Positions 49,449 to 56,367 of a DNA stretch of 64,000 nt are shown here, piece by piece (within the stretch, counting starts at the first letter, position 1; each line of letters opens with the position of its first letter). The DNA comes from a virus, in the IMG/VR virus record IMGVR_UViG_3300050821_003228, positions 33,818-97,817 of that record; one strand, 5' to 3'. Under the pieces are notes generated by a model that searched no databases, was not told the origin of the DNA, and saw only the letters and a program-made list of their open reading frames with translations. A program made the translations under genes and the position numbers.

Positions 49449-49687
49449 TATCCCCTACTTACGCCCTTAATTCGGCCTGTTCCTTCACAGTGAGGACAAT
49501 AACTCTTTTGTTCAGTTAAAGCTTCTAATTGATCGTCAAGATCATAAAAATGATTCCAAGCCATAGACAATTTTAAATCAAGCTTATCGGCAATTTTATT
49601 GGCTTTATCATACGCCTTTTGAAGCGCATTGACATTAATTTTCTGCTCTTTAAGCAATTTCTTTAACTCTTCTTTAGTTTTAGCCAT
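49448..49687 (-). CDS. Coiled-coil protein with C-terminal CxxC
   Basis: 79 residues: a Lys/Leu-rich coiled coil (about 1-60) and CPHCEGTGRIKG, a half zinc-finger like DnaJ repeats. Overlaps both neighbours by one to a few bases. Confidence 0.62.
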   Translation of the reverse strand: MAKTKEELKKLLKEQKINVNALQKAYDKANKIADKLDLKLSMAWNHFYDLDDQLEALTEQKSYCPHCEGTGRIKGVSRG

Positions 49688-49980
49688 TATCTTTGAACCT
49701 CAGCAAGATCGGCCACAAATGTAAACGGTTTTACCTTCTCACCACTATCAAATTTTTGAACAAAGATATCGTTTTTAGCTGGCCCGTAATACGTAGTAGT
49801 AAACCCGCCCAATGTACCTGTTACATCACTGCCGCCGACATCTAAATCCTTAAAACCCAAATCACGCATAGCATAAGCAATCGGGCAATATTCTGGATTA
49901 TGCGGCTTACCTTTATCAATATGTTTCTGTGTCACTGATACTTTCAACTTTGTAGGAATACATTCAAGCTTCTTTGACAT
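49687..49980 (-). CDS. Hypothetical protein
   Basis: 97 residues beginning MSKKLECIPTKLKVSVTQKHIDKGKPHNPEYCPIA; the CPIAYAMRDLG region resembles small phage proteins of unknown function. Preceded by GAGGAG and a promoter at 50009-50038. Confidence 0.62.
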   Translation of the reverse strand: MSKKLECIPTKLKVSVTQKHIDKGKPHNPEYCPIAYAMRDLGFKDLDVGGSDVTGTLGGFTTTYYGPAKNDIFVQKFDSGEKVKPFTFVADLAEVQR

Positions 49981-50008
49981 TTATTTTCTCCTCATTAGAT
50001 TATGACTG

Positions 50009-50038
50009 ATTATACCAAACCCACCGGATGATTGTCAA
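50009..50038 (-). promoter_or_regulatory. Sigma70-type promoter
   Basis: Minus strand TTGACA (50038-50033), 18-nt spacer, TATAAT (50014-50009), in front of the gene at 49687-49980, inside the 3' end of the split nuclease. Confidence 0.75.
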
Positions 50039-50429
50039 GATATAACTTCAAGCAATATTCACAGGGATTGCCATTATTACATCTTGGCCGATTTTTGCCT
50101 TTATAACGCGCCCAATTCTTACACTTCACTTTCAATTCAGCTTCCTTTGCCATCTTCACACGATCTTTTATCGCCCGTTTTATGAAATCTTTCTTAACTT
50201 TCATTCGGGCTTCAACAACTTCGATTGCCCGAGTCAAGTCTAAACAGGCTAAAAATGCATCCAAATCTTCTTCAAATGTTTCCGGCCCTAATCGCCAAGG
50301 TTCAAATTTACCGCTAGTTTTATCAAGACGTAAAACCCACCGATCAATTTTATTATTTTTTTGTAGTGCAAAGGCTTCTTTTATCTCCAAGAACTCCTCC
50401 GCAAAATACACCCAATCGTTGAATGACAA
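50010..50429 (-). CDS. C-terminal half of a split PD-(D/E)XK nuclease
   Basis: 139 residues from ATG 50429. From residue about 18 on (EAFALQKNNKIDRWVLRLDKTSGKFE) it reads as the direct continuation of the 50847-51548 nuclease, whose N-terminal part ends just where this begins. The C-terminus has CKNWARYKGK..RCNNGNPCEYC. The first 49 nt overlap the HNH gene that splits the two halves. Confidence 0.65.
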   Translation of the reverse strand: MSFNDWVYFAEEFLEIKEAFALQKNNKIDRWVLRLDKTSGKFEPWRLGPETFEEDLDAFLACLDLTRAIEVVEARMKVKKDFIKRAIKDRVKMAKEAELKVKCKNWARYKGKNRPRCNNGNPCEYCLKLYLDNHPVGLV

Positions 50430-50860
50430 ACATTATATTTTTTTGCTAAGGCTCTGTGAGTAATTTTATGTTCAATGTATTCATTGCGTATTAAATCAAC
50501 CTGTTGTTGAGTTAATTTTGCTTTAGCTGCAAATTCTCCCTTTGGATTAATTAGTAATCCACGCCTTACAGCGTCTTGCATGTTTTGTTTATGTGTTCCT
50601 TGTTTAAGATGCGAAAATCTAATACACGGAGGATTATCGCATTCGTGTAAAACATCTTGAACCGGCCATTCTTTTGTTTCTAAATATATTGCAACATGGC
50701 TGGCTCTAACTACTTTATTTCCATCCCATATAAGACCATAACCTAACGGATGATGGCCCCCAATCCAAAGCCAACAAGGACCAAGATCAGTGTATATAGT
50801 GGGGCCGTTTTTATCTACTTTTTGCCAAAAACGGGCCTCTAATGTTTTAAGATATGCCAT
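50381..50860 (-). CDS. HNH homing endonuclease inserted in a nuclease gene
   Basis: 159 residues from ATG 50860. CWLWIGGHHPLGYGLIWDG, ASHVAIYLETKEWP, LHECDNPPCIRFSHLKQGTHKQNMQDAV is the HNH_3-type homing domain; a C-terminal helix-turn-helix follows (LTQQQVDLIRNEYIEHKITHRALAKKYNVCHSTI). It overlaps the stop of the N-terminal nuclease half and the start of the C-terminal half. Confidence 0.85.
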   Translation of the reverse strand: MAYLKTLEARFWQKVDKNGPTIYTDLGPCWLWIGGHHPLGYGLIWDGNKVVRASHVAIYLETKEWPVQDVLHECDNPPCIRFSHLKQGTHKQNMQDAVRRGLLINPKGEFAAKAKLTQQQVDLIRNEYIEHKITHRALAKKYNVCHSTIGCILRRSSWR

Positions 50861-51548
50861 ATTCCTCAATTAATGCCAATAGATAGGCCGCCGTTTGATA
50901 GCAATAGTCAGGATATAATGCGTTTGAAGTTTTCCAATCAACCACACTTAACCGTCCTTTAAATTCTTCAGAACAACACAAAGGATCATTACAAGAATCA
51001 ATTAGAGCTAAACCGTCAGTAGTTCCGGCGAATTTATGCTCTTTAGAATATACTTTTTGTTCTGTACAAACCCATTTAACATTGTGCTTTTTTTCCCAAT
51101 CGAGAGCAGCATTAATACAACTAATGGCCCGTTCATCTTCTGGTAAAGGATTATCTAAAATACAAAACTGATTTAATTGATTTTCAATATGCTTTTCCAA
51201 CCAACTATGCGCTAAATGGCCAATATTACCGGCTTCTTCAAGTTTTTCAGTGTGGGCCGACTTAGCCTCTAGAACTAATTTTTCAAACTCGGCCCTTGTA
51301 CTTGGTAAATCTACCGAAGCCAATAACTTTTGACTCATCATTTTACAGCCCCACGCTATTAAAGCATTTGACTTATCAATAATATGAACAATCTGGGTAA
51401 CTGATGGGATATTAACTAATTGATCACCATCTACGAGAAGATACTGGTGCTCGTCCTTATCGAATCTTAACTCGATTGTATCATTATAAAAGCGATAAGA
51501 CTCTGAAATTCCACCCCATCGAGCGGCTGCTGCATCTAAATCTAACAA
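50847..51548 (-). CDS. PD-(D/E)XK exonuclease, N-terminal part (RecB/Cas4-like)
   Basis: A 233-residue protein. GNIGHLAHSWLEKHIENQ (motif I region), TEQKVYSKEHKFAGTTDGLALI (GxxD), LSVVDWKTSNALYPDYCYQTAAYLLAL (the D-xK core and QxxxY) are the RecB-nuclease motifs. It ends abruptly at EEYGIS because of the HNH insertion; the missing tail is encoded at 50010-50429. Probably processes DNA ends for recombination or packaging. Confidence 0.85.
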   Translation of the reverse strand: MLDLDAAAARWGGISESYRFYNDTIELRFDKDEHQYLLVDGDQLVNIPSVTQIVHIIDKSNALIAWGCKMMSQKLLASVDLPSTRAEFEKLVLEAKSAHTEKLEEAGNIGHLAHSWLEKHIENQLNQFCILDNPLPEDERAISCINAALDWEKKHNVKWVCTEQKVYSKEHKFAGTTDGLALIDSCNDPLCCSEEFKGRLSVVDWKTSNALYPDYCYQTAAYLLALIEEYGIS

Positions 51549-51558
51549 CTAATCCTTT

Positions 51559-51774
51559 CTAACAATTACGCTGATACAAATCATAGCCGTCTTGTTTGAA
51601 TAAGTGCCGTAAACGGCGGTACATAAACGAAACTGTGTCTTTTAGTTTCTCCTGATCGCCCGATTTACATAATTCCATGTAATACCAACGAGTACGTTCC
51701 ATATCGTGTTCATTCGCGCCCGTTGTAGCTCTTGCCCACGCTAAAAGAAGTCCTTGATCCGGCTCAATCTTCAA
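51559..51774 (-). CDS. Hypothetical protein
   Basis: 71 residues, helical (LLLAWARATTGANEHDMERTRWYYMELCKSG). Overlaps the gene at 51764 by 11 nt. Unknown function. Confidence 0.6.
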   Translation of the reverse strand: MKIEPDQGLLLAWARATTGANEHDMERTRWYYMELCKSGDQEKLKDTVSFMYRRLRHLFKQDGYDLYQRNC

Positions 51775-52006
51775 GATAGCATCCTGTCATGCCGTATTTA
51801 TTCAAAACAACTGCCCGAGCACCAAAGACGTTCGTCACAAAAGCGCCACCTAACCAATAAAAGAAATGCCCGTCGTTATAAGGGTTATAATAAATCGGCA
51901 TTGCTAATCGACCAAAACGATCAGTACCAAATGCGCTGCCTGTATCAGTTTCATCGCTTGATTTCGGCCCATTTATCTTCACTTTAATGTTTACATATCC
52001 AACCAA
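51764..52006 (-). CDS. Hypothetical protein
   Basis: 80 residues, beta-rich (MVGYVNIKVKINGPKSSDE...). Overlaps the membrane protein gene by 23 nt. Unknown. Confidence 0.55.
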   Translation of the reverse strand: MVGYVNIKVKINGPKSSDETDTGSAFGTDRFGRLAMPIYYNPYNDGHFFYWLGGAFVTNVFGARAVVLNKYGMTGCYLED

Positions 52007-52181
52007 AACCGTATATTATCGTAAAAACCCAAATGATAGACAATAACCAAAAAGTTTTTTTATAACCGCGTTCAAAGGCCAATAATGTTCCGACAACTGA
52101 GGCAATAAATGCACCAGCAATTAATAATACTGTTCCTACTAATATAAATCCGCACCATAAAGTTGATAAAAATTCAATCAT
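51984..52181 (-). CDS. Two-helix membrane protein
   Basis: 65 residues with two transmembrane helices (about 7-33 and 43-62). ATGA overlap with the upstream gene. Could be a small lysis or envelope protein. Confidence 0.65.
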   Translation of the reverse strand: MIEFLSTLWCGFILVGTVLLIAGAFIASVVGTLLAFERGYKKTFWLLSIIWVFTIIYGFGWICKH

Positions 52182-52405
52182 TTTTTCTCCTCAATTCTTT
52201 CTATGTCTTTCATTGGTATTTCAACCGTGTGTGGCTTCTTTCCCTTATAGCCCGCTATTGGCTGTACTGTCCCCGTTTTATCGGTCGCCCGAGTTAGGTA
52301 TCCAATTCTCCACCCCTCGTTGTAGTACCTAACTAACGTGTTATCAACAACTCGGACAATATCAAATACTCGGGCCTTCGCTCTACGATTCTTCTTTTCA
52401 GCCAT
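52178..52405 (-). CDS. Small basic protein
   Basis: 75 residues: basic N-terminus, then an SH3-like beta pattern (RVVDNTLVRYYNEGWRIGYLTRATDKTGTV). Leaderless start 5 nt after its -10 box. Confidence 0.65.
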   Translation of the reverse strand: MAEKKNRRAKARVFDIVRVVDNTLVRYYNEGWRIGYLTRATDKTGTVQPIAGYKGKKPHTVEIPMKDIERIEEKK

Positions 52406-52410
52406 GTATT

Positions 52411-52439
52411 ATTATATCAAATACAGTAAGAGAAGTCAA
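52411..52439 (-). promoter_or_regulatory. Sigma70-type promoter, leaderless
   Basis: Minus strand TTGACT (52439-52434), 17-nt spacer, TATAAT (52416-52411), 5 nt to ATG at 52405. Confidence 0.8.
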
Positions 52440-52949
52440 TTATAATCCAACCGCCTTAGCGAATGCTTTACTAGCCTGATCGTCGTTTACCTTCAAATAT
52501 TGCCCTGTCGATGAGAGTGACTTATGCCCGAGATAGGCTTGTACTTCGTTTAATTTCATTCCGCCCTCTAATGCAAGCATGGCTGTTGTATGTTTTAATT
52601 TATGAGGGGAACACTTATGATAAGGAATACCGGCTAATTTTCCATACCGATGCATCAACTTCTGGAACCAGCGAGTAGAAAAAGGGAAAAGTCGGCCTGT
52701 TAACCCGACCGAAGCCGCTAACTTTTCAACTGCTTCCCTTTCTACTAATAACGGTTGTACTGTCTTCAGACTACCCTTCAATCGCTCGACAGTCAAATAG
52801 CCGTCTTTCACTTGACTTCCACGCATCTGAGTAACTTCACTCGCTCGAAGTCCGTGGCTATAAGCGATTAGGATAGCGAGATAATGTACTTTGTTAACTT
52901 TCGCGGCCTCTAATAGCCGTATTAACTCGTTCTTATCAAGACTTTTCAT
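52440..52949 (-). CDS. Tyrosine recombinase, catalytic domain only
   Basis: 169 residues, lacking the N-terminal SAM-like core-binding domain. Box I Arg35 (SHGLRASEV), catalytic Lys region (VERLKGSLKT), box II SPHKLKHTTAMLALEGG with Lys119 where the second Arg is expected (HxxR), AYLGHKSLSSTGQY with nucleophile Tyr151. May be a minimal resolvase/integrase or an inactive relative. No att-like repeats were found next to it. Confidence 0.8.
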   Translation of the reverse strand: MKSLDKNELIRLLEAAKVNKVHYLAILIAYSHGLRASEVTQMRGSQVKDGYLTVERLKGSLKTVQPLLVEREAVEKLAASVGLTGRLFPFSTRWFQKLMHRYGKLAGIPYHKCSPHKLKHTTAMLALEGGMKLNEVQAYLGHKSLSSTGQYLKVNDDQASKAFAKAVGL

Positions 52950-53677
52950 ATTTCATAAACCTGTACAACATCTTCGACTTTATTGGCCTTTAAACTATTG
53001 ACCTGATCAATCCAGTCAGCAGTAAATTGATACTTGAACTTCTTGATAATCTTTTCCTTCGCCTCACTCTCATTCCGGGCGAACGTTGTGTAATGATAAA
53101 CTTGTCGATCTAACCGAAGAATTAAATGATACATAGACAACTCTTTTTCATTCACTACGGGCGGGACTTCAATCAATTTAGGTACTTCCAACTTAAAAGG
53201 GTTAGTTACCGGCCATGAAACTGTCAATTCTGGGTTAATTTTCTTTCCATTATCCTCAACTAACTTATACGCCCCGGCCTTTATAAAATAATCATCATGT
53301 TTAAAACATGAAGCAAAATAAACAGTTTCATCCTTGGGATAAACTTTATGATATTCAAACACCTTGCCCGATAATTCGCCCGGTTTTCCACATTGCGGGC
53401 AATAACCATCATAACTAAGTTTATAATAACTACTTGTATGCTTAGCCTGAAACACGCCGTATTTCATTGCCTCTTCGGGCGACACCTTCGTCCAAGATGA
53501 ATAGAAATGCTCATGGGCCGTACACGGCATAAATGGAGCGTCCGGCACGATATTACTTACTAAATAAAGATTATTTGACGGCACGCCCGAATGTTTACCT
53601 TGAAAGTGACCTTCAGCACAAGGACAAGGATCATAGTGTAAATATATCGGCCCGGATTTAACGATATAACCTTCCAT
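52946..53677 (-). CDS. Hypothetical Cys/His-rich protein
   Basis: 243 residues: DPCPCAEGHFQGKH at the start, CPQCGKPGEL in the middle and CFKHDDYF later suggest zinc binding. The C-terminal segment (LILRLDRQVYHYTTFARNESEAKEKI) looks like a separate small domain. ATGA overlap with the recombinase gene. Confidence 0.6.
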   Translation of the reverse strand: MEGYIVKSGPIYLHYDPCPCAEGHFQGKHSGVPSNNLYLVSNIVPDAPFMPCTAHEHFYSSWTKVSPEEAMKYGVFQAKHTSSYYKLSYDGYCPQCGKPGELSGKVFEYHKVYPKDETVYFASCFKHDDYFIKAGAYKLVEDNGKKINPELTVSWPVTNPFKLEVPKLIEVPPVVNEKELSMYHLILRLDRQVYHYTTFARNESEAKEKIIKKFKYQFTADWIDQVNSLKANKVEDVVQVYEI

Positions 53678-53684
53678 ACAGTAT

Positions 53685-53780
53685 TCAGTCTAATTCAAAA
53701 GAAAAAAATTGATCTGTTAAAACAGTCGTATATTCATTTTGACATCCAACCCAATAGCATTTTGTATTAGAATTTAACAT
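53685..53780 (-). CDS. Possible 31-residue Cys-containing peptide
   Basis: MLNSNTKCYWVGCQNEYTTV..., starting inside the end of the upstream gene. CxxxxxC spacing hints at a zinc-knuckle half. Weak support. Confidence 0.35.
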   Translation of the reverse strand: MLNSNTKCYWVGCQNEYTTVLTDQFFSFELD

Positions 53781-54099
53781 CAGTATCTCCAAAAATTTGA
53801 ACCCCGTCTTTCGTCTCTAGATATGAAAGATCATAAGTTGGAATATCTACTCGAACACGGACAGGCAATAACGCCCGTTTCATCATAAACTTTCCATCCC
53901 TGACATACTCTCTCGCCGTTTTCTTCTTCAGATTGACTAGGTAAGCATCCTTTGGCCCGGTCCAAGCGAGACAAACTCCGTGTGGTAGTTGTCCATTCAT
54001 AAAAGCGGCCCGGACTGTTACCCGTCTCGGCTCAGGACGATCTTGATTGATAATCGTCTGACAAAGCTTACGCCTCTTTTGATTAACTTCTTGTTTCAT
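53767..54099 (-). CDS. Hypothetical basic protein
   Basis: 110 residues; ATG overlaps the upstream stop (ATGA). Mixed basic beta protein (VTVRAAFMNGQLPHGVCLAWTGPKDAYLV). Unknown. Confidence 0.62.
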   Translation of the reverse strand: MKQEVNQKRRKLCQTIINQDRPEPRRVTVRAAFMNGQLPHGVCLAWTGPKDAYLVNLKKKTAREYVRDGKFMMKRALLPVRVRVDIPTYDLSYLETKDGVQIFGDTDVKF

Positions 54100-54299
54100 A
54101 GTCCTAATCGGGCCAATTCTTTCCTTGCTTCTATAATTTCTTTATCTGTGGCTGTAATTGGATATAATCTATGGCCTAACTCACCACTATCGGGCATTTC
54201 AAGATCATTAATTATTCCTATAGATGGGAACTTATTAAGCAATTTTACAATTGCTGAACGTTCTCGCCGTTTTTTATTCATTCTATTAGTTTCATTCAT
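54096..54299 (-). CDS. Hypothetical protein
   Basis: 67 residues, helical, with GAAGGG 8 nt before ATG. A 15-codon ORF overlaps its start. Unknown. Confidence 0.6.
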   Translation of the reverse strand: MNETNRMNKKRRERSAIVKLLNKFPSIGIINDLEMPDSGELGHRLYPITATDKEIIEARKELARLGL

Positions 54300-54541
54300 A
54301 AATTTGCCCTTCGGTTAGGACGATTACACCATTAGTCATGACTATGCAGGATTCTACTGCCCCTGAAGGTCTTTTGAGCTAAACGCTCTAGAATCGGGCC
54401 GATATACAGCCCTCATCCACAACATTTATCTATAATATAATAATATAATTGCTTTCTAATCAAGGCCGTTCTATGTGGATAATTGTTAACGTGGCACCCA
54501 CTGACCACAAATCCTTAACTAGTTTTCGAGTGTGCTCTTGG
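54300..54541. other. Intergenic region with DnaA-box-like sites and AT-rich block
   Basis: Holds a perfect DnaA box (TGTGGATAA, 54474-54482), a one-mismatch box in opposite orientation (TCATCCACA, 54413-54421), an AT-rich run between them (54424-54450) and a 10-nt direct repeat AATTGTTAAC (54481-54490 and 54544-54553). The largest gene-free gap of the minus block; a candidate replication origin or regulatory region. Confidence 0.5.
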
Positions 54542-54874
54542 TTAATTGTTAACTATTCCATACGTCTTAACATCGCCGTTCAGATAATAAACCTTAACTG
54601 CTGGTATATCCTTATCGGCCCAAGATGATGTATATTTTTCAGCCGGTTTACCATAAACTTCAGGCTTTTCAGTGCCATCTTCCCAAGTAGGATACCACCG
54701 GTCACCACAACATTCGCAATCATGGCCTTTGTCAACGCCGTCGAAATAGACATCAAAATCATGCGCCCTTTCGTTAGCATGTTCTGTACTATTAGCTTCA
54801 ACGATCACGTTTAACGCAGGACCACCAAATACCCCGCCTGAGTTATTTTGGTGAAATGTATAAAACTTTGTCAT
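54542..54874 (-). CDS. Conserved phage protein with CECCGDRW motif
   Basis: 110 residues from ATG 54874 (GAGGAAGT in front). VIVEANSTEHANERAHDFDVYFDGVDKGHDC followed by CCGDRWYP...DGTE is a widespread phage protein of unknown function (DUF7296-like). The start at 54910 would run through another frame without ribosome site. Confidence 0.75.
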   Translation of the reverse strand: MTKFYTFHQNNSGGVFGGPALNVIVEANSTEHANERAHDFDVYFDGVDKGHDCECCGDRWYPTWEDGTEKPEVYGKPAEKYTSSWADKDIPAVKVYYLNGDVKTYGIVNN

Positions 54875-54887
54875 ACTTCCTCTTTTC

Positions 54888-55043
54888 TTAGTCTTCATAA
54901 GATAAGACATCTAGCATCATATCTATTTCATCACGCAGTACTTCCAAATTTTCTTTTGTCTTCCCGCGTGGTACAGTCGTATCGCTAAACATCTTCGTAA
55001 TCCCGTCTAGCGCATCTTCGTACAGTTCATCATTCGTGTCCAT
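54888..55043 (-). CDS. 51-residue acidic protein
   Basis: MDTNDELYEDALDGITKMF..., acidic helical peptide; GGGGAGA before ATG and a promoter 10 nt upstream. Confidence 0.65.
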   Translation of the reverse strand: MDTNDELYEDALDGITKMFSDTTVPRGKTKENLEVLRDEIDMMLDVLSYED

Positions 55044-55052
55044 ACTCTCCCC

Positions 55053-55081
55053 TTTATATCAAATTTGTTAAGACTTGTCAA
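55053..55081 (-). promoter_or_regulatory. Sigma70-type promoter
   Basis: Minus strand TTGACA (55081-55076), 17-nt spacer, TATAAA (55058-55053). Confidence 0.8.
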
Positions 55082-56173
55082 TTACTCTTTTCCAGCTACA
55101 GCGGCTTCAGCTAACGGTACTTTAGCCATCTGTTCAATATAAAACTCTTGCATCGTTGTTTCAATTGCTTCATCACAATAATTCTTACGAACCCATTCAA
55201 TCGCCTGTTTCGGCGTATAATTCAATACCATAGTCATCATTACAGCTAATGCTGTACCTGTCCGACCATGACCGCCTGTACAAAAGACTAACATGCGAAG
55301 CTTATTATCTTCAAGATATTTCAGTAGTTTGGCCCAAAATTCTCTTGGCATCCTAATAACACTATAATCCGGCCAATCTAATTGAATTTCTTTGAACTGA
55401 CAATTCATTTCCTCGAACTCTTCTAATTCAGGGATAGGTATGATATGCGGCTCTTTAATACTAGTGAATGTCAGATTTAAGACAACATCATAATCATTTG
55501 CATAGCTTTGGCAGTCAATCTTTTTCCCGGCCCATACTCCCCACCCCTCGCCCGCGATAATATGTTGTGGCCGATGCGTACAGGAATTATTAGTCCCGTA
55601 ACTTCCTGTATATGTATTCGTCCCGCCCTTCGGTTCATACGCCTTCAACTGTCTGCGGATAGCTCCAAGCTTACAGGTAGAAAAATGACATCCATTCCGG
55701 CCATCACATTCCTTACAAGTGCCTTTAAAGTCGTCATTACCGCCAACGATACGGTCGGCCATTTGACTCACTGTTGCAGGATCATCTGAGACTAAATCGT
55801 TCAAACTCTCACGATTCATTTCTTTCAACTCTTCAGACAAAGCCTCAGCGTCACTTATCAAGACTCCATCCATATCAGCGACATCAAATTCTTGATCACA
55901 CTGGCAGCAATAACATGTCTTTTCATCGTCATAGATATAAACGAAGTTATCACTCGTACAGTGTGGGCATATGACAGTGACTTCCCGCCATTCTCCCGGT
56001 AACTGTGTCGTATCTTTGATATGTTCTTTATTCGTCTCTGTCAATTCGTCTCCCCACGCCTGTTTATCCCAACGATTTTGTAAATCTTCTCTCGTATTGA
56101 CGCCCGGCAAGTGTTCCCAATGGTCCTTAGAAGGGATTCTTAAATTCTTATTAATTTGATCGGCCAGTGTCAA
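55082..56173 (-). CDS. Dual-specificity (tyrosine) phosphatase with zinc domain
   Basis: 363 residues. N-terminal about 1-110: zinc ribbon CPHCTS...CYCCQC. Middle: further Cys cluster CKECDGRNGC..STC. C-terminal: DYDVVLNLTFTSIKEPH and the signature VFCTGGHGRTG (Cys298, Arg304) of the HCx5R phosphatases. It could dephosphorylate proteins or RNA ends. The multi-zinc N-terminus suggests nucleic-acid binding. Confidence 0.85.
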   Translation of the reverse strand: MTLADQINKNLRIPSKDHWEHLPGVNTREDLQNRWDKQAWGDELTETNKEHIKDTTQLPGEWREVTVICPHCTSDNFVYIYDDEKTCYCCQCDQEFDVADMDGVLISDAEALSEELKEMNRESLNDLVSDDPATVSQMADRIVGGNDDFKGTCKECDGRNGCHFSTCKLGAIRRQLKAYEPKGGTNTYTGSYGTNNSCTHRPQHIIAGEGWGVWAGKKIDCQSYANDYDVVLNLTFTSIKEPHIIPIPELEEFEEMNCQFKEIQLDWPDYSVIRMPREFWAKLLKYLEDNKLRMLVFCTGGHGRTGTALAVMMTMVLNYTPKQAIEWVRKNYCDEAIETTMQEFYIEQMAKVPLAEAAVAGKE

Positions 56174-56367
56174 AACTTAATCTCCTGATCGACTAGACCG
56201 AATGCCTTCGGCTTTGTCAAAATATTCTCTGGCAATTTGAATGCATAGTAACCCTTATCAGTCCAAGAACTCATTGTGTTCATTCGTAGATACCAATGTT
56301 TACCAAAAATACCTTGGACTAGCGGAATTGAAGATTCATTTGCATTTAATTTTCCATGATTCTGCAA
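56170..56367 (-). CDS. Hypothetical protein
   Basis: 65 residues, TTG start, overlapping the upstream 651-aa gene by 32 nt and the phosphatase by 4 nt. Aromatic-rich, unknown. Confidence 0.55.
   Translation of the reverse strand: MQNHGKLNANESSIPLVQGIFGKHWYLRMNTMSSWTDKGYYAFKLPENILTKPKAFGLVDQEIKF

Noticed and set aside
50381-50860. Group I intron carrying the HNH gene in the nuclease
   Set aside because: The inserted sequence is almost wholly coding, leaving no room for an intron core, and each nuclease half has its own stop or start.
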